Assembly: GCA_017560305.1 (NCBI GenBank)
Contig: JAFYOF010000014.1
Coordinates: forward strand, 1 to 5,721
Direction of reading: 5' to 3'
DNA: 5,721 bases
Source: Alistipes sp.
Lineage (GTDB): Bacteria > Bacteroidota > Bacteroidia > Bacteroidales > Rikenellaceae
Made by a program: the position numbers and the translations under genes. The notes under the pieces were generated by a model. It was given only the letters and a program-made list of their open reading frames with translations, was not told the DNA's origin and did not search any database. Below, piece by piece: positions 1 to 5,217 of the stretch (position 1 is the first letter of the stretch; each line of letters starts with the position of its first letter).

Positions 1-1
1 C

Positions 2-1027
2 CCTGCAATCCGTAATCCCTATACAATGAAGATGAGTCGCCGAGAGTTCCTCGGCATCTACATCTACGCCAAGCCTCGCAACGAGCAACAGCGAATGTTT
101 AACCAAGAGATGCTCAATAAGGCCGAGGCGATACGCTGTATTCGTGTGCAGTCACTCATCAACGAGGAGTTCGGCTTCCTCGACAAGAACAAGCAGAAGG
201 TTGATTTCCTCGCTTACTTCCGACAAAAGGCACGCGAACGATACGAAAAGTGGGATTGCGTTTGTAACCACTTTGAGAAGTTCTGCGGTGGTAAATGTAC
301 CTTCGGAGATATTACCGTTGAGTTGTGCGAAAAGTTTCGCGATTATCTGCTCAAATGCAAGCAGATACATCACCCCAACTCATATATCTCTCGAAATTCG
401 GCAGCAGGCTACTACTCAACATTCAGAGCCTTGCTGAAGATTGCCTACAAAGAGAAGATGTTGCGAGAAAATATCAATGACTTTCTCGAAAAGATTGAGT
501 GGAAAGAGGTCAAGAAAGAGTATTTAACCCTCGACGAGGTAAAGCAGTTGGCAGCCACACCCTGCCGTATTCCTGTGCTAAAACAAGCATCACTCTTCGC
601 CTGTATGACAGGATTACGCATCAGCGACATCTTGCAACTAAAATGGAGCGACTTTGAAATGGGTCCAGACCAAGGCTACTATATTCGTATCTGTACCGAG
701 AAAACCGAGACCGAAGCAACACTTCCCATCAGTCACGAGGCGTTGGAACTATGCGGTGAATGGGGAAAAGGATTAGTGTTCAAAGGACTCACCCGAGCAA
801 TGACACACCACCCATTGAAAAAGTGGATTGCCGATGCTGGAATAAAGAAGAAAATAACCTTCCACTGCTTCAGGCATTCATACGCGGTCATCCAAATCTC
901 TTTAGGCACAGACATTTACACCGTATCGAAAATGCTAACGCATAAGAATGTTACCACCACACAGATTTATGCTGACCTTGTGAACTCCAAAAAACGCGAA
1001 ACGGCCAATAAAATTTCGTTAAAGTAG
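2..1027 (+). CDS. Tyrosine recombinase (phage-type integrase), 5' end outside window
   Basis: A site-specific recombinase that would cut and rejoin DNA at the element's attachment sites for integration and excision. The reading frame is open from base 2, upstream of the first ATG at 26, and the residues before that Met (PAIRNPYT) look like normal coding sequence. The real start is therefore left of the window and the protein is probably about 400 residues. Numbering from the Met at base 26: the end of an N-terminal arm-binding domain occupies about 1-55, a SAM-like core-binding domain about 58-155, and the catalytic domain 165-333. The catalytic set is complete: R198 in TGLRISDIL, K226 in TEKTETEATLP, H280-x-x-R283 in FHCFRHSYA, H306 and the nucleophile Y315 in THKNVTTTQIYADL. 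The gene appears intact at its 3' end. The TAG stop sits inside the first of three 21-bp-spaced repeats, and a terminator follows about 75 bp later. The insertion target cannot be read from this window. Confidence 0.95.
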   Translation, partial: PAIRNPYTMKMSRREFLGIYIYAKPRNEQQRMFNQEMLNKAEAIRCIRVQSLINEEFGFLDKNKQKVDFLAYFRQKARERYEKWDCVCNHFEKFCGGKCTFGDITVELCEKFRDYLLKCKQIHHPNSYISRNSAAGYYSTFRALLKIAYKEKMLRENINDFLEKIEWKEVKKEYLTLDEVKQLAATPCRIPVLKQASLFACMTGLRISDILQLKWSDFEMGPDQGYYIRICTEKTETEATLPISHEALELCGEWGKGLVFKGLTRAMTHHPLKKWIADAGIKKKITFHCFRHSYAVIQISLGTDIYTVSKMLTHKNVTTTQIYADLVNSKKRETANKISLK

Positions 1028-1083
1028 GGAGAAAACCCAAAAAAGTAGGGTGAAAATTGCAAAAGGTAGGGAGAAAAGCACCT
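1021..1083 (+). repeat. Three 21-bp-period direct repeats (core AARGTAGGGWGAAAA) at the integrase 3' end
   Basis: Three units begin at 1021, 1042 and 1063, exactly 21 bp apart. The shared 15-base core reads AAAGTAGGGAGAAAA, AAAGTAGGGTGAAAA and AAGGTAGGGAGAAAA; the last six bases of each unit differ. A spacing of two helical turns puts all three on one face of the DNA, as expected for cooperative protein binding. The first copy overlaps the final codons and the stop of the integrase. Arm-type sites for the recombinase or accessory-factor (Xis or IHF-like) sites are plausible; this role is inference. Confidence 0.8.
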
Positions 1084-1099
1084 CTAACTATCATAGAAT

Positions 1100-1140
1100 T
1101 ATCTGCATCATTTTATTGTCGAATGATGCAGATATTTTTT
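1100..1140 (+). terminator. Rho-independent terminator after the integrase
   Basis: A perfect 13-bp stem (1100-1112 pairing with 1122-1134; left arm TATCTGCATCATT) encloses a 9-base loop and is followed directly by six T residues (1135-1140). It would stop integrase transcription and insulate the downstream gene, which has its own promoter. The stem is only moderately GC-rich, but its perfect pairing and the T-run make the call good. Confidence 0.85.
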
Positions 1141-1167
1141 GTTTGAGGCAGTTCGCGTTCCCTCCTA

Positions 1168-1200
1168 CCTATGACACGATAGGACAACCAATGACACGTG
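1168..1200. repeat. ATGACACG direct repeat with CCTAT/ATAGG inverted repeat upstream of the membrane-protein gene
   Basis: ATGACACG occurs at 1171-1178 and again at 1191-1198, 20 bp apart. The first copy sits inside an inverted repeat, CCTAT (1168-1172) with ATAGG (1179-1183); the second runs into the palindrome CACGTG (1195-1200). The patch lies between the integrase terminator and the -7 box at 1245, where a regulator or recombination accessory protein could bind. No protein can be assigned. Confidence 0.45.
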
Positions 1201-1244
1201 CGGTCAATAAATACAAGTGCCATTTTTCGTGTTGATTATTCATA

Positions 1245-1252
1245 TATCTTTG
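1245..1252 (+). promoter_or_regulatory. Bacteroidales -7 box (TATCTTTG) for the membrane-protein gene
   Basis: TATCTTTG matches the Bacteroides -7 consensus TAnnTTTG exactly. The -33 region around 1221-1230 is T-rich but holds no clean TTTG. Transcription would start near 1257-1260, leaving a leader of about 15 bases before the ATG at 1273. This placement also argues against a start codon at 1198, which would lie upstream of the promoter. Confidence 0.6.
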
Positions 1253-1272
1253 CTCACGAACGATTAACAAAG

Positions 1273-2016
1273 ATGACTATGAATAAGAGACATACGGAAT
1301 ATATTGCACTCTATCTATTTGTATTTGGAGCGATTTTGCTCTTTGGTGTTATGGCTCGAAAATTCGTGCTTGTCAAAGGGTATGATGAGTTCAGTTCGGC
1401 TGTTGCATTTTTCGCAACCGTCATTGTGTTGTCGGCACTCTATATCAGTCTGCAAATGATGCTCAACGAATTGCTATTACCCCAAATGGAAAAGTTCTTG
1501 ATGCGCTTTCCTGCGTTTCAAAAGTTGAAAAAGGTGGCTATTGCAACTGATGTTCCCACTATCGCAGCCGAGCCTATCGAGAAGGTTGCTATTGTTGAGA
1601 CTACCCCACAGCCATCAGAGTATGAGGTTTTGCGTGCCAATGCTATTGCAAAGCAAGAACGTGCATCGCAAGATAAGTTGAATCGTGTGCTTGACTACGC
1701 CAAGCAGACTTTGGTCACCTATATGAGCGAGGCTGAATTAAACCGCTTGTGTGGCTACATCACAGAATATAGTTTGGGCGACACCCCACACGAGGTATCG
1801 CCCGTATCGGTTGATTTTGCCCTAAAAAGTATCGACCTGATGCATTTCGGCTGGAATATCGGCAAAGCTTTCGGCAAAAAGCGTATTCAAACTGCCACAT
1901 TCATTAAGAGTGTCTTTGCTCACGCCCTCTGCGACTTGGAAATCTCAACCATCGAGCGCAAGATGTCGCACACCGAGTCCGAGTGCAGGATTAAGTTGGA
2001 TGAAAACATAGCGTAA
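1273..2016 (+). CDS. Small two-helix membrane protein of unknown function
   Basis: A protein of 247 residues that I do not recognise as a named family. Residues 10-28 (YIALYLFVFGAILLFGVMA) and about 43-60 form two hydrophobic helices joined by a short linker. They are followed by a soluble part of about 185 residues: a Pro/Ala/Glu/Thr-rich linker (about 90-117), then a mostly helical C-terminal domain containing the stretch HFGWNIGKAFGKK near residues 190-202. The topology suggests membrane anchoring with a large cytoplasmic domain. The frame is open further upstream to a GTG at 1198, but the -7 box at 1245 and the hydrophobic N-terminus favour the ATG at 1273; an ATG two codons later at 1279 is also possible. 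It lies where NBU-type elements carry small accessory genes between the integrase and excisionase modules, so a role in element maintenance or transfer is possible but unproven. Its stop is one base from the stop of the convergent DUF4268 gene. Confidence 0.75.
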   Translation: MTMNKRHTEYIALYLFVFGAILLFGVMARKFVLVKGYDEFSSAVAFFATVIVLSALYISLQMMLNELLLPQMEKFLMRFPAFQKLKKVAIATDVPTIAAEPIEKVAIVETTPQPSEYEVLRANAIAKQERASQDKLNRVLDYAKQTLVTYMSEAELNRLCGYITEYSLGDTPHEVSPVSVDFALKSIDLMHFGWNIGKAFGKKRIQTATFIKSVFAHALCDLEISTIERKMSHTESECRIKLDENIA

Positions 2017-2017
2017 A

Positions 2018-3127
2018 CTATACATTCTTTACATACTTTTTAGCAAAAGGTGTAAATGCTTTCATCATTCTATTTGTCGTATCTACAAAAAATGCAAAAA
2101 TAGCCTCGTGATGTTCAGGATTAAGGTATGATAAATCATTCCTATCTATTCTAATGCGACAAGTAACCTTGTCGTCAAGTCTTTGCCATACCAATTCTTC
2201 TCCAAACATTTGCTCTATTTCCGCTTTATGGGATAGTAGGAAATCAAATATATGCTTATTTTTAGTTTTATCACCTGTGTTTATATATATTTCAGAACGA
2301 GTTGAACTATTATATATACATATATTGATGTTTACCCCACTAAAACCTTTAATGGATTTTCCAAGCCAGCTATCAGTAGTACCAGCGGAACCGCTAAATA
2401 GCCCATTATTATTCTTGTTATATTCAATAAAATCTGCCCAGAAGTTTTGACGATTAGAATGTCTAATTTGAGACGCTTCGGCATTTTGTGTTTCAGTTTG
2501 ATTCTTTGCTGCAATTTTTATAGTATAATCATCTGCATCCTTAATTGGGATAATCTGATCAAAATCAAGAAGAACTTTATCGTGATATTTATAAGGAGTG
2601 ACCTTAAAACACTTAATACGGATATTAAAATTCAATAGCCACATCACTGACGATGTTACCTCTTTTCTAAAATTAGCAGCAACGAAAAATATTCGCTGAG
2701 TATTACCTACATTTATTTCTATATCAGTCAAATCTTTTCCATCAAAAAACTCTGTTAGAGATTCCTCTGCAGAAGATGTTGCACCTAAATACTTTTGATA
2801 TATATCAATAATGTCTTGTTTTGTCAAACTTGAACAATACGAGGCATATTTAATTGCTTGCCAAGTTACATCACGACCCGAATCATCGAGTTTATTCTCA
2901 ATAACAACAAGATTACCGCGTTTATCTAATGCCAACAAATCAAGTCTCTCTCTTGTGTCAGAAAATCCATCAAACTCTTTTTGAATAATTAGTAACTCCT
3001 CGCCTAACGAAGAGGGTTCTTTGGCTATCCATTCCTGCAAATTATTTCTTTCATCCAAGCCCAAGGACTTAAATGAACATTTATCAACCTTCACAAGACT
3101 ATTACTTTCATTGTCGAATAGATACAT
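2018..3127 (-). CDS. PD-(D/E)XK nuclease-like protein with DUF4268 domain
   Basis: A protein of 369 residues with two parts. The N-terminal region (about 1-130) has a PD-(D/E)XK nuclease core of the NucS-like type: E44 in LGEELLII, D63 in ERLDLLALD, E77 and K79 in VIENKLD, and a helix with Q90 in TWQAIKYASY, giving the D-x13-E-x-K pattern expected of a metal-dependent nuclease. The C-terminal third (about 225-360), starting near RQNFWADFIEYN, matches my recollection of DUF4268. Catalytic residues look intact; the DNA or RNA target is unknown. The frame extends to a TTG at 3160, but that codon lies inside a perfect -7 box, and relatives begin at the M-Y-L position used here, so ATG at 3127 is chosen. 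It is the only minus-strand gene, is strongly AT-rich (sampled line 2281-2340 is 15 G+C of 60) and has no visible terminator. The likely reading is cargo with a defence-type role; the role is inference. Confidence 0.88.
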   Translation of the reverse strand: MYLFDNESNSLVKVDKCSFKSLGLDERNNLQEWIAKEPSSLGEELLIIQKEFDGFSDTRERLDLLALDKRGNLVVIENKLDDSGRDVTWQAIKYASYCSSLTKQDIIDIYQKYLGATSSAEESLTEFFDGKDLTDIEINVGNTQRIFFVAANFRKEVTSSVMWLLNFNIRIKCFKVTPYKYHDKVLLDFDQIIPIKDADDYTIKIAAKNQTETQNAEASQIRHSNRQNFWADFIEYNKNNNGLFSGSAGTTDSWLGKSIKGFSGVNINICIYNSSTRSEIYINTGDKTKNKHIFDFLLSHKAEIEQMFGEELVWQRLDDKVTCRIRIDRNDLSYLNPEHHEAIFAFFVDTTNRMMKAFTPFAKKYVKNV

Positions 3128-3157
3128 ACAATTGGTATTTATAATTGTTATAATGTA

Positions 3158-3165
3158 CAAAGTTA
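3158..3165 (-). promoter_or_regulatory. Bacteroidales -7 box (TAACTTTG) for the DUF4268 gene
   Basis: On the minus strand this reads TAACTTTG, an exact TAnnTTTG match, about 30 bases upstream of the ATG at 3127. No clean -33 TTTG is seen at the usual distance, though the region is AT-rich. It gives the nuclease gene its own promoter, independent of the element backbone, and rules against translation starting at the TTG that overlaps the box. Confidence 0.6.
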
Positions 3166-3273
3166 ATCAAATATTAACATATAGAGTACTATTTAGAACA
3201 TTTAATCAGTATCGTATATTTAGTCCCGAACAAATTTGTCATTTCAAGGAGTATAAATACTGCTTAATTATCA

Positions 3274-3297
3274 ACCACTTACCACTACCAACCACCA
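3274..3297 (+). repeat. ACCAC half-site cluster upstream of the HTH operon
   Basis: ACCAC occurs at 3274-3278, 3281-3285 and 3291-3295 in a C/A-rich stretch that stands out from AT-rich surroundings. The last copy is part of CCACCA (3292-3297), the same half-site that makes up the palindrome at 3325-3342. The cluster may be additional binding sites for the same regulator. Confidence 0.4.
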
Positions 3298-3324
3298 TCC
3301 AAAAGTTATTTTGTAGTTATGTTT

Positions 3325-3342
3325 TGGTGGGTAATTCCACCA
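3325..3342. promoter_or_regulatory. Palindromic candidate operator TGGTGG-N6-CCACCA
   Basis: A perfect 6-bp inverted repeat with a 6-base spacer (TGGTGGGTAATTCCACCA), 49 bp before the HTH start codon. It covers the place where the -33 element of the candidate promoter at 3356 should be, so a protein bound here would block or recruit RNA polymerase. Autoregulation by the HTH protein encoded next door is the simplest guess. In RNA it could instead form a short hairpin, but it has no T-run and is not a terminator. Confidence 0.45.
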
Positions 3343-3355
3343 TTATAACACCGAT

Positions 3356-3363
3356 TTCCTTTG
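3356..3363 (+). promoter_or_regulatory. Candidate -7 box (TTCCTTTG) for the HTH-DUF3987-DUF6371 operon
   Basis: TTCCTTTG matches TAnnTTTG at all but the second fixed position. A start near 3369 would give a leader of about 22 bases to the ATG at 3392, in line with the other two promoters here. No TTTG is found at standard -33 spacing; the palindrome occupies that position instead. A weaker alternative, TATTTTG at 3307-3313, would place the palindrome in the leader. Confidence 0.35.
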
Positions 3364-3391
3364 CCAACGAAACATTAAAACTAATTCGCAT

Positions 3392-3760
3392 ATGGCAAAT
3401 GAAAACATCACTTTTGATAAGCTGCCGCAGGCGGTGGGTTATCTGACAGAACAGGTGGAGCGAATCCACAAAATTGTGGCGGCATTGCAACCACAGACCA
3501 CAACCGACAAGCATCGTATTGTCGAGATTGACGAGGCTTGCAAAATCACACGCAAGGCGAAACCTACTATCTACACACTCGCACGCAAAGGGCTTATCCC
3601 TGCATACAAGCGTGGCAAGAAACTCTACTTCTACGAAGATGAGTTGTTGCAATGGATTGAGTCGGGGCGAAAGCCATTACAGGCTCTCAACCTTCAAGAG
3701 CAAGCGGCAGAGATTGTCCTCGGCGTGAAGCGCAAACCCAAAGGCGGTTTTAACCTCTAA
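3392..3760 (+). CDS. Excisionase-like helix-turn-helix DNA-binding protein
   Basis: A small DNA-binding protein of 122 residues. Residues 12-33 (PQAVGYLTEQVERIHKIVAAL) form an amphipathic helix suited to dimerisation. Residues 44-90 form a MerR/excisionase-type HTH domain (HTH_17-like): IDEACKITRKAKPTIYTLARKG, then the wing-like LIPAYKRGKKLYFYEDELLQWI, which is the typical pattern of this family. A basic tail follows (VKRKPKGG, 111-118). Such proteins act as recombination directionality factors or as regulators of the excision operon; the sequence does not decide between them. It is the first gene of a probable three-gene operon, 11 bp before the DUF3987 ATPase, with a palindromic candidate operator upstream. 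GC content returns to the backbone level within this gene. No Shine-Dalgarno sequence precedes the ATG, as is usual in Bacteroidales. Confidence 0.9.
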   Translation: MANENITFDKLPQAVGYLTEQVERIHKIVAALQPQTTTDKHRIVEIDEACKITRKAKPTIYTLARKGLIPAYKRGKKLYFYEDELLQWIESGRKPLQALNLQEQAAEIVLGVKRKPKGGFNL

Positions 3761-3771
3761 TATCCTCAGCT

Positions 3772-5136
3772 ATGAACAGACGATTGACAGCAGAGAGTAT
3801 TATCAGCGAGGCTATGCTCAAGGGGGCAAAACTATCGGGAGGAGAATTTCCTATCAGTACCTTTCCTCTCAGAATCCAACGCATCATCACCGAATTGCGC
3901 GACTCGCAGGGTTATCCCATCGACTACATCGCTGCGGCTATGCTATCGGCATTGGCGGTGAGCATTGGTAACTCACATCTGGTGCAAGTGAAACGAGGTT
4001 GGCTCGAAAGTTCTATTCTATATATGGCACTTATCGGGCGACCAGGAGCAAACAAAAGTCATCCATTGAGTTTTGCTTTTCACCCGTTTATCGAGCACGA
4101 TTACCGATGTAATAAGGAGTATCAGGAGCAATATGCCGAGTATGAGCGTACAATGGCAATGACAAAGAAAGAGCGTTTGGAGGCTGGCAAAGATGAATTT
4201 CCCGTACCTCCCAAGCGTAGCCGTTTCCTTGTGTCGGACATCACACCCGAAGGGTTGAGCCTTATCCACGCACAGAATCCTCGTGGGCTGTGCCTATGGT
4301 CGGACGAGCTATCAGCGTGGTTTAAGAACTTCAACCGCTACAACAACGGCTCGGAGGAGCAATTCTGGCTGTCAGTATTCAACGCCAAGCCTACAATTTC
4401 GGATCGCAAGAGTTCGCAAAGTTCAATCTTCATCAAGCAACCATACATTTCCGTAGTCGGCACTATCCAACAAAAGATACTCGGAGAGTTGGGTAAAGGC
4501 GAGAGAGCAAGCAATGGATTTATCGACCGCATACTCTTCGTAATGCCCGAAGCTGTTGAGAAGAGCCGTTGGAACGATAGAGAGACTCCCGAAGAACTTG
4601 AACACGAGTGGCAGCAAATTATCGGCAGACTCATAGACCAAGAGTGTGAGTTTGATGAGAACAACGAACTGCAAGCCCACATCCTCCCCTTTCGTGAGGC
4701 GGCAAAGCGAGAACTCTATGCGTGGCAGCACGACAACGCCCGAAGATGTGATTTGGAGAGCAACGAGGCATTGCTGGGTATCTACTGCAAATTGGAGATA
4801 TACATCATTCGCTTTTGTCTGATAATCCAACTTGCACGATGGACTTGCGGAGAGTGTGACAAGGAGGCTATCGACACAGAGAGCGTGCGTAGAGCCATTG
4901 AACTGACGGAGTATTTCCGAAAAACAGCCATAAGGGTACAGGCATCGATAGGCAACGAACAACTCAATGAGCTGCACCGAACCATATACCATTACCTTCC
5001 GCAGAGGTTTACCACCGCAGAAGGAATCGCATTGGCAGAGAGTTACGGGATGAAGGAACACGCTTTCAAGATGATGTTGAAACGCCATCTGGGAACACTA
5101 TTCAAGAAAATCAATCACGGAGAGTACAGTAAATAA
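3772..5136 (+). CDS. DUF3987 domain protein, P-loop ATPase (helicase-like)
   Basis: A protein of 454 residues of the DUF3987 type, common in Bacteroidales mobile elements beside a primase. Visible ATPase features are a Walker A motif GRPGANKS at 89-96, a Walker B-like strand GLCLWSDEL at 172-180 with acidic D178/E179, a strand SVVGTIQ at 227-233 in the sensor position, and NGFIDRILFV at 248-257, whose R253 may serve as an arginine finger. Residues 115-150 form a charged helical insertion between Walker A and B. The last 50 or so residues (LHRTIYHYLP... to KINHGEYSK) look like a winged-helix DNA-binding tail. The role is inferred: DNA unwinding or loading during replication or excision of the element, as for the orf3-primase module of NBU1. 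It lies 11 bp after the HTH gene and so is very likely cotranscribed. A long antisense open frame inside it is a composition artefact. Confidence 0.9.
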   Translation: MNRRLTAESIISEAMLKGAKLSGGEFPISTFPLRIQRIITELRDSQGYPIDYIAAAMLSALAVSIGNSHLVQVKRGWLESSILYMALIGRPGANKSHPLSFAFHPFIEHDYRCNKEYQEQYAEYERTMAMTKKERLEAGKDEFPVPPKRSRFLVSDITPEGLSLIHAQNPRGLCLWSDELSAWFKNFNRYNNGSEEQFWLSVFNAKPTISDRKSSQSSIFIKQPYISVVGTIQQKILGELGKGERASNGFIDRILFVMPEAVEKSRWNDRETPEELEHEWQQIIGRLIDQECEFDENNELQAHILPFREAAKRELYAWQHDNARRCDLESNEALLGIYCKLEIYIIRFCLIIQLARWTCGECDKEAIDTESVRRAIELTEYFRKTAIRVQASIGNEQLNELHRTIYHYLPQRFTTAEGIALAESYGMKEHAFKMMLKRHLGTLFKKINHGEYSK

Positions 5137-5137
5137 C

Positions 5138-5201
5138 TTGTTACTATCCACATTTTGCAACCTACGGTTTTGTGAAGTTGCGAAAATGTGGATAGTAACA
5201 A
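5138..5201. repeat. Long inverted repeat with DnaA-box-like 9-mers between the DUF3987 and DUF6371 genes
   Basis: The left arm 5138-5161 pairs with the right arm 5177-5201. Nineteen bases are perfect (TTGTTACTATCCACATTTT), then G5182 is bulged out and five more pairs follow (GCAAC/GTTGC); the loop is 15 bases (5162-5176). No T-run follows on either strand, so it is not a standard terminator. Each arm contains CTATCCACA (5144-5152, and its complement at 5187-5195), one base from the DnaA-box consensus TTATCCACA. It fills most of the 81-bp gap between an ATPase gene and a primase-associated gene. Replication origin, protein-binding site or an mRNA structure controlling the downstream gene are all possible. 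Confidence 0.85.
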
Positions 5202-5217
5202 CAAAACAGAAAAATCT

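Noticed and set aside
1198..1272. Upstream GTG start for the membrane-protein gene at 1198.
   Set aside because: An exact TAnnTTTG box at 1245-1252 would lie inside the coding sequence, and the extra 25 residues precede a natural membrane-protein N-terminus at 1273.
2018..3127. Assignment of the nuclease-like protein to the Shedu defence family.
   Set aside because: Shedu proteins carry DUF4263; the C-terminal part here resembles DUF4268, and the nuclease core is NucS-like and N-terminal.
3128..3160. TTG start for the DUF4268 gene at 3160.
   Set aside because: The TTG overlaps the -7 box, and the ATG at 3127 gives the N-terminus typical of the family.
3021..3446. A plus-strand open frame of 141 codons spanning the nuclease start and the intergenic region.
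   Set aside because: It overlaps the DUF4268 gene 5' end, its promoter and the HTH start, and the translation has no domain-like pattern.
4262..4270. TTATCCACG as a DnaA box.
   Set aside because: A single 8-of-9 match inside coding sequence, without repeats or AT-rich surroundings, is expected by chance.
4423..5088. A 221-codon antisense open frame inside the DUF3987 gene.
   Set aside because: It lies fully within a well-supported gene, has no recognisable domain or promoter, and its cysteine- and leucine-rich composition is what an antisense reading of such a gene gives.
5138..5201. The long hairpin as a rho-independent terminator.
   Set aside because: No T-run follows the stem on either strand, and the downstream gene has no obvious promoter of its own.
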